A stretch of DNA of 64,000 nt, from NCBI RefSeq assembly GCF_014805685.1, contig NC_060896.1:19650277-19714276 (forward strand), written 5' to 3'. Below, piece by piece: positions 1 through 18,864 of the stretch. How positions within the stretch are numbered: the first letter of the stretch is position 1; each line of letters starts with the position of its first letter. The notes under the pieces were generated by a model. That model ran no database searches and had not been told where the DNA came from. It was given only the letters and a program-made list of their open reading frames with translations. Source of the stretch: Silurus meridionalis (lineage: Eukaryota; Chordata; Actinopteri; Siluriformes; Siluridae). A program made the position numbers and the translations under genes.

Positions 1-290
1 ATATATTCCACATTTATCATTTATTATTTACTTTGTATAACTTAGAAATACATGTTGAATGCTATTTGAGCTGAGTTACAGATCCTGGCACTTTTAGGGA
101 ACTTTTGCATGAAGAGAAATGCTCCACACAGGCTAACGCAATGTGATCAACTTTTCCCCCTCAAACAGCTAACTGCTGATGTCTGCATAACAAATGACCA
201 TCTAATATTAACTAAGTGTCAAACATTGTCTCTGTGCAGATGAACCTGCACTTGTCCATATCTGTCTATAGAGAGAGTGTGGGAGTGGGA

Positions 291-318
291 GTGAGATAGA
301 GAGAGAGGGGGAGGGAGG

Positions 319-380
<62 letters not shown>
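291..380 (+). repeat. GA-rich tract upstream of the actin promoter
   Basis: A purine tract, imperfect at 291-320 and then pure (GA)n to about 379. It ends 14 bases before the CArG box. Confidence 0.95.
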
Positions 381-385
<5 letters not shown>

Positions 386-393
386 CGTTGTGT

Positions 394-435
394 CCAAAAA
401 AGGTTGTGGGCTCTATGAAGGTGTGTGTATAAATA
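394..435 (+). promoter_or_regulatory. Actin core promoter: CArG box and TATA box
   Basis: A perfect CArG box, CCAAAAAAGG, lies at 394-403 and matches CC(A/T)6GG, the binding site of serum response factor. TATAAATA follows at 428-435, 24 bases downstream. An E-box, CAGGTG, lies close behind at 443-448. CArG plus TATA just upstream of a non-coding exon is the known layout of vertebrate muscle actin promoters, so SRF/myocardin control is inferred. Confidence 0.8.
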
Positions 436-457
436 CTTAGAACAGGTGAACACATCG

Positions 458-504
458 CCCACTCTCCAAAGGGAGCGAAAGAGCCTCCTCTTCTCCTCTA
501 CCAA
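458..504 (+). other. Probable non-coding first exon of the actin gene
   Basis: The start is set about 30 bases after the TATA box and is approximate. The end is fixed by a strong donor, GTGAGT, at 505-510. The matching acceptor is a TAG at 941-943, or the CAG ending at 951, just before the ATG at 966. A leader exon split from the ATG exon is normal for vertebrate actin genes. The transcription start cannot be read directly. Confidence 0.65.
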
Positions 505-768
505 GTGAGTCCTTTATTTATCTACTTTCAGCCTCAGTAGCTTGTATGGCATTCAGTTTTTTCATGATTTGTGTATATCTTTTTTTTTTAATTACTTTAT
601 CTCCTTTAAAAACGTTAGTTTAACAACCACGTAATGTATTATGTAATAAAACCAATTAAACTTGTTCATTTATATAAAATACATTTTAAAAGTTTTATGT
701 CAATAAGGGAAACATTTGATTTGATATTCACATACTTTATTACTATTCCTAATTTTACACTTTTTGTC

Positions 769-784
769 TTTCTTTCTTTCTTTC

Positions 785-854
<70 letters not shown>

Positions 855-930
855 TATCAATCATTCATTTATTCATTCATTTTTGCATTTATTCTTTCAT
901 TCCTTCCTTCCTTCCTTCCATCCTGTATTT
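769..930 (+). repeat. (TTTC)n and (TTCC)n pyrimidine microsatellite in actin intron 1
   Basis: Tetranucleotide TTTC repeats at about 769-856 are followed by ATTC and TTCC units. They run almost to the intron 1 acceptor at 943, so the microsatellite forms the polypyrimidine tract. Confidence 0.95.
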
Positions 931-959
931 CTTTCATGTGTAGGTCCTCAGCTGTGTAA

Positions 960-7414
<6,455 letters not shown>

Positions 7415-7693
7415 ACACACATGTGCACAATTCTCACACAACTCAGCTTACTCCCTCATGAGAATCTGTGAACACCCTGACAACAGTGTGGTTTCCAGGC
7501 TCTAATTTCATGCAAATTTGGCATTTCGTTGACTTTGTTTTTGTAAAAGAGCACATTTTTGTGTGAAACATTAGGATTACAATGACCCTTTTTAATACCT
7601 AATTTCAGCAGTGCACTGACTAAGTCTGTAACTTGATATTCTTTGTGCTGGTACATTTGCGTTCATGTTTTATTTGGATTTGTATTGAGTGGC

Positions 7694-7699
7694 AATAAA
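7694..7699 (+). promoter_or_regulatory. Actin polyadenylation signal AATAAA
   Basis: AATAAA lies 280 bases after the stop codon, in an otherwise non-coding 3' UTR. Cleavage would be expected roughly 10-30 bases downstream, near 7710-7730. Confidence 0.7.
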
Positions 7700-7714
7700 T
7701 TTGGTACAAACCCA

Positions 7715-7968
7715 CACCTGTTGTTTTTGCTTTTTATAGTGGTAAAAGAACAAATACAAAAAAGATCTAAAGAAAGCGCACTATATAAATATTAAGTCAA
7801 AGAATACACATGAAAACATATTACAGATATGGAAGGGAAACAATGGCATTTACAGCATTCTAAGCAGATAACAATGAAAACATGGTTAAAAATTTTCCAA
7901 TAAAAATGCATTATTATTTTAATAAACTTTAGGGGTGTATTTTGCTTAAGTCTAGGTTAAGAAGTGTA
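7715..7968. other. Short intergenic spacer after actin
   Basis: AT-rich sequence between the actin poly(A) signal and the next transposon. Nothing recognised. Confidence 0.6.
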
Positions 7969-8872
7969 CAGTACATCCGGAAAGTATTCACAGCGCTTCA
8001 CTTTTTTCACATTTTGTTATATTACAGCTTCATTCCAAAATGGATTCAATTAATGAATTATTTTCCTCAAAATTCTACAAACAATACCCCATAATGACAA
8101 TGTGAAAAAGATTTGTTTGAAATCTTTGCAAATTTATTAAAAAAAAAATGAAAAGGACACATGAACATACGTATTCACAGCCTTTGCCATGACATTGAAA
8201 ATTGAGGTCAGGTGCATCCTGTTTCCACTGATTATACTTGAAATGTTTGTACAATTTAATTCGGAGTCCATCTGTGGTAAATTAATTAAAATACTACTAC
8301 TGACGTGTAAAGCACTTTGCAGTCTTGTGCCGCAGTATCTGATTGAACTTCTGTACCAATATGATCCCCCATGCCCACTTAGATCAAAAGGTGCAGGCTA
8401 TTTGTTGGTACCCCAAATAATGAAGACTGCAGCAGGAGGCAGATCTTTCTCTTATAAAGCCCCACAGTTATGGAACAGCCGTCCAATCAGTGCTCAGGAC
8501 TCAGACACAGTCTCAGTGTTCAAGTCAAGGCTGAAAACATATTTATTTAGTCGAGTCTTTTATCAATAGATTTTTCTTAGGTAAAGGCGCAGATCTGGAG
8601 GCATTATTGATATAGAGTGTTTGGTGAACTGGGATATTTGTATGCTGTCGTCCCCTCCCTCTCACACATTCACTCAGGTTTGTTGACGGTGGTGTGGTGG
8701 GTCATCTCTTATCCCAGAGATCCCTCATGTCTATGTAACTTTCTGGTTCTCCCTTTTAGTTATGCTGCCATAGCGAGTCTTGCCGGAGTCCCCAAATGCA
8801 CAGTGTCCTTAACTTTCATACAACAATAAGGACACATAATAATCCGTATCCTTCTATTTCTGCCACCCCTTT

Positions 8873-8933
<61 letters not shown>

Positions 8934-10016
8934 CGAGTTAAACATGCTCCTGAAGTTCCTGTTCCTGACATCCCTACATTATCTGTGTAAAGCTGCTTTG
9001 AGACAATGATAAGAAGTGTACAGTGCTATACAAATAAAAATTGAATTGAATTGAATTGAATTAACAGTGCATGTCAGAGCACAAACCAAGCCATGAAGTC
9101 CAAGGAATTGTCTGTTGACCTCTGAGACAGGACTGTATTTAGGCACAGATCTGGGGAAGGGTACAGAAAAATCTCCGCAGCATTGAAGGCCCCAATGAGC
9201 ACAGTGACCTTTATCATTACCAGGACTCTTTCTAGAGCGGGCCGCCCGACCAAACTAAGCGATTGGGGGAGAAGGGCCTTAGTCAGAGAAGTGACCAAGA
9301 ACCTGATGGTCACTCTGAAAGAGTTCCAGCATTTCTCTGTGGAGAGGAAAGAACCTTCCAGGAAAAACAACCATCTCTGCAACACTCCAACAATCAGGCC
9401 TGTATGGAAGAGTGGCCAGACAGAAACCACTCCCCAGTAAAAGAGTTTGCCAGAAAGGCACCTGAAGGACTCTCAGACCATGAGAAACAAAGATTGAACT
9501 CTGACCTGGATGCCAAGCGTCATGACTTGAGTAACCAGGCACCGCTCATCACCTGGCCAATACCATCCCTACAGTAAAGGATGGTGGTGGCAGCATCATG
9601 CTGTGGGGATGTATTATCAGTGGGAGGAATTGGGAGACTAGTCAGGATCGAGGGAAAGATGAATGCAGCAATGAAAACCTGCTCCAGAGCGCTCTGGACC
9701 TCAGACTGGGGCCACGGTTAATCTTCCAACGGAACAACGACACCAAGCAAACAACCAAGATAACAAAAGGAGTGGCTACAGTACGACTCTGTGAATGTCC
9801 TTGAGTGGCCCAGCCAGAGCCCAGACTTGAACCCGATTAACCATCTCTGGAAAGAGCTGAAAATGGTTGTGCACTGATGCTCCCCATCCAACCCGATGAA
9901 GCTTAAAAGGTTGTGCAAAGAAGATGGTAGAAACTGCTCAAAATAGGTGTACTAAGCTTGTAGCATAAAACTCAAAAAGACTTGAGGTTGTAATTGGTGT
10001 CAAAGATGCTTCAACA
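7969..10016 (+). mobile_element. Tc1-like transposon copy split by an L2 LINE fragment
   Basis: It begins CAGTACATCCGGAAAG after a TA at 7967-7968, a Tc1-type terminus. The left part runs to about 8290 and resumes at about 9063 with agtgcatgtcagagcacaaa. A second copy of the family at 14535-15858, in the opposite orientation, is continuous across this point. That shows the middle 0.77 kb is an insertion. The right half holds a decayed transposase: a GGGSIMLWG match near 9585 and a [15 protein letters not shown] block near 9810. No clean right terminus is visible. Confidence 0.85.
8291..9062 (+). mobile_element. L2-type LINE 3' end inserted in the Tc1 copy
   Basis: The reading frame at about 8293-8569 ends in the typical C-terminus of a fish L2-clade reverse transcriptase ORF: YDPPCPLRSKGAGYL, then YKAPQLWNSRPIS and FKSRLKTYLFSRVFYQ. 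Its 3' UTR contains a (TC)n tract (8877-8931). It ends with the family tail ctgctttgagacaatg, tacaaataaa and ATTGA pentamers at 9041-9062. Severe 5' truncation is normal for LINE insertions. Confidence 0.88.
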
Positions 10017-10049
10017 AAAAACGATTATGCAAAGGCTTAATACCAAAGA

Positions 10050-10280
10050 ATACCAATTCTGTGGGGAAGCATGGTGGTGGCAGCATTTTATAATGGGGCT
10101 GCTACTCTACAGTCTATATTGGCACATATCCCAAAGGCCCAAAGGTGTTAGAATTTTAAACTTTCAGAACAATAACAAGCAAAAGCATGAAAAATGCATG
10201 AAATGGCTTAAAGAGAGCAGTACACAAAACATCCCCTTCCATCCTCCCTCAATAAACTTGAAACACATTTTGCACTAAAT
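10050..10280 (+). mobile_element. Degenerate Tc1-like transposase fragment
   Basis: The sequence gggaagcatggtggtggcag followed by a ttataatggggctg block is a decayed copy of the GGGSIMLWG region of Tc1 transposases. It is followed by an NNNKQKHEK-like block corresponding to NDPKHT. It appears to be a separate, older fragment abutting the previous element. Confidence 0.55.
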
Positions 10281-10884
10281 ACATTCTGAGGATTTTTTTT
10301 GCCTTTTCTATCTATAGACAATCCTTCATAGTGGTACAGTAGCTCCTGTACGCTTATGCGTTCTACATTGGGCAGGCACACTTAAACCAAGCAGATTACA
10401 CCACCAACTGGCTGGAGAGCATATGCACAGAGGTACTAAACTATCTGATCTGTTCTAATCCTTTACACAGATTATAATAATTAGCAATACTTATAGATTG
10501 CTTCCCTATCATTGTCTCTTCTGTAAGAAGCATGTCTTCATTCTTCATTGTTCTTTTATTTATAATGTAACATACCAGACAGAGGAGGTGGGTCACAATA
10601 CATACACAGGTTTACTGTAAGATGCATCCACACCCACAGTGAAAGGCAGTGGAAAGAAAGTGTGGTGAAATGTTGGGGCACTGATGAAACACTGATAATA
10701 CACTGGCACTGAAAGAGATATTTGAGTTTTGGGATTTGCTATGCTCCAGTTAAGAAAGTTTGGTTAATCTTTTAGGTTGGATGTGGGGCTGGACAAAGTA
10801 AAGTCTCTGTTAAACACTAGAAGTTAGTGAACCCCAGGAATTTTTGTAGCACATTATTTTTGTATATGATGTCTTCGGCTGCGA

Positions 10885-11165
10885 CAGAATGTAATTTTCC
10901 CTTCATTTGAACTAGGAGACCCAAAACTGTTCCAGCATGACAGTGTTTCTGTAAACAAAGTCAGCACATGCATTTTACTGGAGTTATAGTGAAAGATAAT
11001 AAGTGGCCTGCTATAGAGCTGACTTCAAATCTATTCAACAAGTTTGAGATGAATTGGAAAGCTGACTGCAACCCAGATCTTATCCTACATCATTAGCTAT
11101 TTACCAACACCCACCATTAATCTAGTAAAACATCTTGCCAGAGGAGTGGAGGATATTATTTAAAA
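10885..11165 (+). mobile_element. Old Tc1-like transposase fragment
   Basis: The phrase ctgttccagcatgacagtg, then a gtaaacaaag block, a gtggcctgctatagagct block and a gccagaggagtggagg block, follows the order seen at 60855-61190. It corresponds to the FQHD and WPA-PD-NP region of a Tc1 family. Many stops. Confidence 0.65.
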
Positions 11166-11672
11166 AATGAGAATTAAATGTGAAATAACTTTTCTCCATA
11201 TAGTGCATTTCCACTTTGAATTTTCTGTGATACTTAATATGGCTACCTGACGAACACGTTTCTTTTCAAAACTCTATGTTAAAACTGATACAGAAATAAC
11301 TCTTAATAATGACATCTAAAAACTAGGAGCATTTATTCATAAGGTTATGAAGGTTACACATGCAGTCTTCCACTTACTGTACCACTCTCTCAAATATGAA
11401 AAAGATTATATGCACTATGCAAATCTAGTTCTGTTAAAATCTTCTAACATCGACTGTACTTCTTCATTCTGAGATAAAAGAGGCAAAACACAAATTACTT
11501 CTGTCCACAGAGTAATATCGGCAGAAACCTTTACGTAATTAAGTGCCTAATGCTCACAGGTCTTTGAGAAAAGCCAGAATAGCTTTAGCGACCCAGTGCA
11601 GTAATATCTACAGTGATAAGCTGTTGTTACTCCTAGCAGAACGAGAGGGAGGAGGACATAACTATATATATA

Positions 11673-12223
11673 CAGTACAGACCAAAAGTTTGGACACACC
11701 TTCTCATTCAAAGAGTTTTCTTTATTTTCATGACTATGAAAATTGTAGAGTCACACTGAAGGCATCAAGGGCTATTTGACCAAGAAGGAGAGTGATGGGG
11801 TGCTGCGCCAGATGACCTGGCCTCCACAGTCACCGGACCTGAACCCAATCGAGATGGTTTAGGGGTGAGCTGGGCCGCAGAGTGAAGGCAAAAGGGCCAA
11901 CAAGTGCCAAGCATCTCTCGGGGAACTCCTTCAAGACTGTTGGAAGACCATTTCAGGTGACTACCTCTTGAAGCTCATCAAGAGAATGCCAAGAGTGTGC
12001 AAAGCAGTAATCAAAGCAAAAGGTGGCTACTTTGAAGAACCTACAATATGACATTTTTCAGTTGTTTCACACTTTTTTGTTATGTATATAATTCCATATA
12101 TAATTCCACATGTGTTAATTCATAGTTTTGATGCATTCAGTGTGAATCTACAATTTTCATAGTCATGAAAATAAAGAAAACTCTTTGAATGAGAAGGTGT
12201 GTCCAAACGTTTGGTCTGTACTG
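11673..12223 (+). mobile_element. Internally deleted Tc1-like transposon (551 bp)
   Basis: Terminal inverted repeats of about 95 bp (11673-11767 and 12129-12223) differ at only a few positions. They start CAGTACAGACCAAA and are flanked by TA at 11671-11672 and 12224-12225. The core keeps the C-terminal end of a transposase, with [12 protein letters not shown] readable near 11818-11853 followed by a break. About 1 kb is missing relative to a typical Tc1 element, so this is a MITE-like, non-autonomous copy. Confidence 0.93.
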
Positions 12224-12225
12224 TA

Positions 12226-12705
12226 TATATAAATGCACATTTGATAATATAATTCAACTTGCTCATTCTTTCCAATGGTCTGTATTACACACACATACTA
12301 TAGGCAATGAGAAGTGATTTTGCCCTCTTCATGTTCAGATTGTATTGCAATACTTATTTCTTACTGATGAACATGTAGTTTGTGCTTGTGACCACTGTGT
12401 GGCAGTATATGGTAGTCAAACTCGTGCTCCCGCATTACATTTTCTTTATTGTTTGCACTGTAAGTAAGAAGCAAACCATGAATAGTGAACAGGTCAAAAA
12501 GAATAAAGATGAAGATAAATAGGAAGTTGTTGAGCAATGAGAAAGGGAGGGATCATAAGCAGACAGAGGATGGATGAAAGGAGTGTAGAGGTAGTGAGGA
12601 GGTAGAAAACAATTAATTGGAGCACTGAATGCAGTCATGGTTGGCCTGCTTTTTATGTGCATTACAAGATTTCTTGCACATTTTAGGCAGATTCTAATAC
12701 GATAT
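12226..12705. other. No gene recognised
   Basis: AT-rich sequence. An open frame on the minus strand at 12435-12713 has no family signature and looks random. Confidence 0.5.
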
Positions 12706-12708
12706 TCA

Positions 12709-13050
12709 TTCATTCATTCATTCATTCATTCATTCATTCATTCATTTATTCATCTTTAGTGACAAGTGTATCCTAGTGAGGGTATTGGTGGATCTCAAGA
12801 TAGTTCTAAAAAAACCAATTGTGAGGCAGTAATACACTCTGGATTGGACACCAGTCTGTCAATCGCCAAACATTTGCATGCTCTTTTGCACCTAATGATA
12901 CATTTTGCATATCCAGTCCATTTACAAGTATTTTTAGGATGTGTGAGGAACCTGGAGAACCTCAAGAAAACCCATGCAGGAGAACATGTAAAACTCCAAA
13001 CTCAAGGGTGGACTTGTGAACCTTGTAACAAATACTCTGTTACCCAATAA
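12709..13050 (-). mobile_element. Dispersed teleost repeat with CATTCATTC end
   Basis: It starts with (CATT)n and a ttcatctttagtgacaag block, then a ggattggacaccagtctgtc block and a ggaacctggagaacctcaag block. The same order occurs at 34165-34450, and the end block occurs inverted at 57480-57580. The tetranucleotide end is taken as the 3' tail, which puts this copy on the minus strand. The class (SINE-like) is uncertain. Confidence 0.6.
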
Positions 13051-13434
13051 ACTGATACGAGTTCTCTTTTACTTTCTATAACATCCAATTAATATCATTT
13101 TGGAATTGAACCTTTATATTTGGGGGCATATGTCTATATGATGATCACCATTTAAAAGACATCTTTACTCTTAAGTCGTAAATAGTCCTTTCAGTAATGA
13201 CAATTTAGTAGTGCCCTTCATAGTAATTGTTGGAATGAGAATGCAAATGGCCGTGATGCGCATTCTCCAAGTCCCCTGGTTTCTGTTATTTCATTTGGAC
13301 TGCAGCACAGATCTCAGCGGAGGAGCTCCCTCACCGTAGCAGAGAGTAAATTTATCCCTCCTGTAACGTGTGTCCTTGTTTCATGACACTATGATTTATG
13401 ATGGCTGCTGGGGGGGAAGCATTGATGATGTAGC

Positions 13435-13437
<3 letters not shown>

Positions 13438-13496
<59 letters not shown>
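13438..13496 (+). repeat. (GA)n microsatellite
   Basis: Uninterrupted GA dinucleotides after a short GAAA run. Confidence 0.97.
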
Positions 13497-13501
<5 letters not shown>

Positions 13502-13951
13502 AATAAACATTAGGAAAACCTACAATAAACCCATAAGTAAAACCAAAGTCAACAATAAAGATATTGTATGCACCAGAATTTCATGCGAGACTTCTGCCGG
13601 CATGGCGAAGGCTTTATTTCTTGTAATTAACAATGTTCAGAGCTAACTAGCTAGTTAATTATCCAGCTACCACACTAGAGACCACTTCAGCTGCCACTTT
13701 CACTACCCAAAAAATCTAGCTAACAGAGTCAATTATCACAGTCGCATCAGCTTTCAAGCTCAAATGGAGGATTCGGAGTAAATGAAGTATGGAGAAAGGA
13801 TGGGACAAAGAACAAAGGATAGAGCAAAATAAATTAAATGACCTTCCTATTAAAATGAAAAAAAGTGTGCCAGATGCTATGGCAGCAATGGATTCTGGGT
13901 AAGTTGTGCTTTTTAATGTTAACTCGAATGTTTTATTTAATAAAAAAAAAA

Positions 13952-14031
13952 ATTATCATCTTATGTGGCCATCCAAAAAAGTAGTTCCTAAATTATAACT
14001 ACTTTTTTGGATGGCCACATAAGATGATAAT
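13952..14031. repeat. Perfect inverted repeat, 35-bp arms, 10-bp spacer
   Basis: The arms at 13952-13986 and 13997-14031 are exact reverse complements around a 10-base spacer, and both contain ggccatccaaaaaagtag or its complement. The RNA would fold into a long perfect hairpin. No transposase or TA/TTAA flank identifies a family. Confidence 0.97.
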
Positions 14032-14089
14032 GCATTTATATAAACAATAAGACATTACAAACCAAAATATGGCCCCTATACATCAGTGC

Positions 14090-14090
<1 letters not shown>

Positions 14091-14143
<53 letters not shown>

Positions 14144-14147
14144 GTGA
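14091..14147 (+). repeat. (TG)n microsatellite
   Basis: TG dinucleotides with one CG interruption near the end. Confidence 0.96.
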
Positions 14148-14309
14148 GATGACAACTGGACAATTGCTGCATTGAATTCATGTTCATGCATGATTTTTTT
14201 TTGTGCCCTATATACTGTCCTAGTTTATAACGAGGTCTGTCTCTAGTGAGAAGCGAAGTCTCTCTCTTTCTCTGTCTCTCTCTCTTTCCTCTCTCTCTCT
14301 CATACTCAT

Positions 14310-14365
<56 letters not shown>
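14310..14365 (+). repeat. (CA)n microsatellite next to a CT-rich tract
   Basis: CA dinucleotides preceded by a CT-rich run at 14259-14300. Together with the TG tract at 14091 they form a widely spaced inverted TG/CA pair. Confidence 0.96.
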
Positions 14366-14367
<2 letters not shown>

Positions 14368-14430
14368 TTTTCAAAGTGAACTTTTAAGAAAATTGATCAC
14401 TTTTTTCTCCTCCTGTCTCTACATATCTTA

Positions 14431-14520
14431 AGTTCAAGTTCAAATTATATTTGTCACATACACATACATACAGAGTACAACATGCAGTGAAATACTCCAA
14501 CATTTAAACATAAAAAATGA
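14431..14520 (-). mobile_element. LINE 3' tail fragment
   Basis: The sequence agttcaagttcaaattatat then ttgtcacatacacatac and catgcagtgaaata is the reverse complement of a common fish LINE 3' end with TTGAAC tail units. Recognised from memory, so moderate confidence. Confidence 0.5.
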
Positions 14521-14534
14521 AAAATGAAAAAAAA

Positions 14535-15858
14535 AATCATAAGTACATAAGTATTCACAATTTTTGTTTAATACAATTACAGACTCAACTCTTTTTAATT
14601 ATGATGCTACAAGCTCAGCACACCTATTTTAAACAGTTTCTCCGATTTTTCTTTGCAGAACCCCTCAAGCTCCACCAGGTTGGATGGGGAGCATCAGTGC
14701 ACAGACATTTTCAGATCTCCCCAGAGATGTTCAATCGGGTTTAAGTCTGGGCTCTGGCTGGGCCACTCAAGGACATTCACAGAGTTGTCCTGTAGCCACT
14801 CCTTTGTTATCTTGACTGTGTGCTCTTTCAGAGATGTTAGGGTTGTGGTCCTGTTGAAAAATGAACCGTCCCGTCTGAGGTTCAGAGCGCTCTGGAGCAG
14901 GTTTTCATTAAAGATGTCTCGGTACATTGCTGCATTCATCTTTCCCTTGATCCTGACTAGTCTCCCAGTTCCTGCTGCTGAAAACCATCCCCACAGCATG
15001 ATGCTGCCACCACCAAGCTTCACTGTAGGGATGGTATTGGCCAGGTGATTAGCGGTGCCTGGTTTCCTCCAGACATAATGCTTGGCATACAGGCAAAAGA
15101 GTTCAAATTTTGTTTCTTAGACCAGTGAATTTTGTTTCTCAGAGTCCTTCAGGTGCCTTTTGGCAAACTCCAGGCAGACTTTCATGTGCCTTTTTCTGAG
15201 GAGTGGCTTCTATCTGGCCACTCTGCAGAGATAGTTGTTTTTCTGGAAGGTTCTCCTCTCTACACAGAGAAACGCTGGAGCTCTTTCAGAGTGAACATCG
15301 GGTTCTTGTTTACCTTTCTGACTAATGCCCTTTTTCCTGATTGCTCAGTTTGGCTGTTTTTATTGAGACCTTCAATGCTGCAAAAATGTTTCTGTACCCT
15401 TCCCAAGATCTGTGCTTTGATACAATTTTTTTTCTCTGAGGTCTACAGACAATTCCTTGTACTTCATGGCTCGGTTTGTGCTCTAACATGCACTGTTAAC
15501 TGTGGGACCTTATATGCCTAATATAGACCTTATATATATATATATGCCTTTCCAAAAATTGTTCAATCATCTGAATTTACCACAGATGGACTCCAATCTG
15601 TAGAAACATCTCAAGGATGATCAGTGGAAACAGGATGCACCTGAGCTCAATTTTGAGTGTCATGGCAAAGGCTGTGAATACTTATGTACATGTGATTTTT
15701 TCGTTTTTGATTTTTGATAAATTTGCAAAGATTTTAAACCAACTTCTTCACATTGCCATTATGGGGTATTGTTTATATAATTTTGAGGAAAATAATACAT
15801 TTGTACAATATATAATACATTTAATACATTTTGGAATAAGGCTGTAACATAACAAAAT
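14535..15858 (-). mobile_element. Tc1-like transposon copy, same family as 7969-10016
   Basis: The internal ends match the 7969 copy in inverted orientation: acataagtattcaca near 14547, and the stretch 15640-15858 complementary to 7990-8290. The outermost terminal repeat is missing on the right. The transposase region spans about 14650-15470. Confidence 0.88.
14650..15470 (-). pseudogene. Broken Tc1-like transposase
   Basis: The best frame (15023-14694) reads [19 protein letters not shown], then an [11 protein letters not shown] block, [20 protein letters not shown] and [17 protein letters not shown]. That is the central and C-terminal Tc1 DDE region with the catalytic Glu. The second catalytic block (NDPKHT) is damaged to [16 protein letters not shown]. 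The upstream DNA-binding part is readable only as fragments with stops. Confidence 0.88.
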
Positions 15859-17575
15859 TAACATACCAACATAACACTTTAATTTAAGTTTGCATTTCGT
15901 TGCATGTGTTATCAAGCTTGTGTTGATCTGTTGTGTTTATATGGCTTTGCATGTATCTCATCTTAGTTACAAGTCTTTGTGTAGTTTTTCGTCTGCACTT
16001 GTAGCTGCCTTTATTATATAATGTGTAAAAAACATAGTTATTATTTATCATATTATGATGACAATGATGATGCTAGTAATACTATTACTACTAGTACTAC
16101 TAATTACAGCAATATTGTTGATGTTGGTGTCTTTGATGGTGGCAGTGGTGGTGAATCCTTTTTTCGAATTGATGATGTAACCCCCAGCAAAACACAATTC
16201 AGTACATTCTCGACCTTCAAGTAAAACTACATTCTGTGTAAATTACTAAATAAGAATTTGCTTAACGAAACTAGAAAACTCGGCTCATCCACCTAAAGTA
16301 CCATTCCATAATATTTTTTTTTATTGTTTTGTATGTCATTATAATCCAATTGTATTGTTTTTAAAACAAGTTTATAAAAAGCCTGGGAATAATATACAGT
16401 ATATCCGTTTAATGTTTGCACGTGATATTGGATTAGTTATTACCCTTCCCTATATGATTTCTTTCTGTCATTATCAACATACTGTACTGGACTGATATTA
16501 CTTGAAGTCTAACTAGAGAAATACTGCATTATTTGGAATTTGTATTATTCGGTGAAAAAAAAAAAGATCGAAAGAGAGCAAGAGTGTGCACAGATAAACT
16601 ATAAGATAAATGATATATTACAAAAAAGTAATCTATTGCCATTTTAAAGACATGTCATAACCAGTTAATAAAACAAGACACACTGGTTTGCTGGATTGAA
16701 GGACAATAAATTGACTTTACTAAATAATTGATTTAATTTTTACTTGAAGCTTTTATTCAAATCAACATATAATTGAAACAGGCTACAACCTGTAAAAAGT
16801 AAGGGTTAAAGGGTTAAAAGTAATTTCTTAAGAAACAAACAAAGACCACTTGTGATACTGGGAACTCACTAGCTTCCGATTAATAGCTGAAGACCATATT
16901 GATGATTTTATTTTATCCTGAACATTAAATACTGAAACACCTTTAGGGCTATTTACAATAATAAGTAATAGTAGCCATAGAAGAAGACGATGAAGCAGAT
17001 TTTACCATTATGTATTTAGCACACTCATACATCCAAAGTGACTCAGAATCTTTTTGTTTGTCTGGCTGTAACAACTGTCCAACAATCAGTATTACAAGTT
17101 GCCAAGTGTAGCAGAAACCGGATGTGCAAATGAAGTAATTGATGTGGGCTTTTTTACTCTGTTGGTTAAGAAAGGTGCCACTGACTTTTTATAAAGATTA
17201 AGAGCATGTTCAAAGACAGCAAGTGAAAAAGACTGCAGTTAGATACATACATACAATGACACAAGGATCAGTTCCAGATTTATTTTACTGACTTGTGTTT
17301 CCCTTACTCACACAGAAGATGGGTAAATTTTATAGCAAAATGCAATTGTTTTAAAACCATATCGAATAGATATGCCGATGAGTTCTAAATATGGATTTAA
17401 ATAATGCATATGCAATGCAATAGGGAAGGGTCTATCTGTTTAAGCCATGGTGGACCTCAGTAGTAAACCTATGAAAAACCTTTTTTTCGTGTATATGCTT
17501 GTAATATTATAGTATGTCTTATTCGTCTATTCTTTTATATATTTGCATTTATTTTTTATTTTTATTTTTTTTCAT
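15859..17575. other. No gene recognised
   Basis: AT-rich sequence with short simple runs, such as trinucleotide-like ACT/GAT runs near 16060-16140. No coding exon, RNA gene or recognisable transposon was seen. Confidence 0.55.
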
Positions 17576-17577
17576 AC

Positions 17578-17685
17578 TGCTGTAACAAAGAAATTTCCCC
17601 ACTGTGGTACGAATAAAGGTTTATCTTATCTTATCTTATCTTATCTTATCTTATCTTATCTTATCTTATCTTATCTTATCTTATG
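17578..17685 (+). mobile_element. LINE/SINE 3' tail with (TTATC)n
   Basis: The block aaatttccccactgtggtac then gaataaaggt and about thirteen TTATC pentamers is a typical 3' end of a fish non-LTR element that uses a short tandem tail instead of poly(A). Only the tail is visible; the rest is truncated. Confidence 0.65.
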
Positions 17686-17689
17686 AGCT

Positions 17690-18864
<1,175 letters not shown>

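Noticed and set aside
208..504. 98- and 78-codon minus-strand frames over the actin promoter
   Set aside because: They consist of the GA tract read as Leu-Ser repeats and lie over the promoter and first exon.
14091..14365. TG and CA tracts as ends of one transposon
   Set aside because: Both are plain dinucleotide runs; the sequence between them shows no element and no target duplication.
17621..17685. CRISPR-like array
   Set aside because: Simple TTATC pentamers without spacers; it is a LINE tail in a vertebrate genome.
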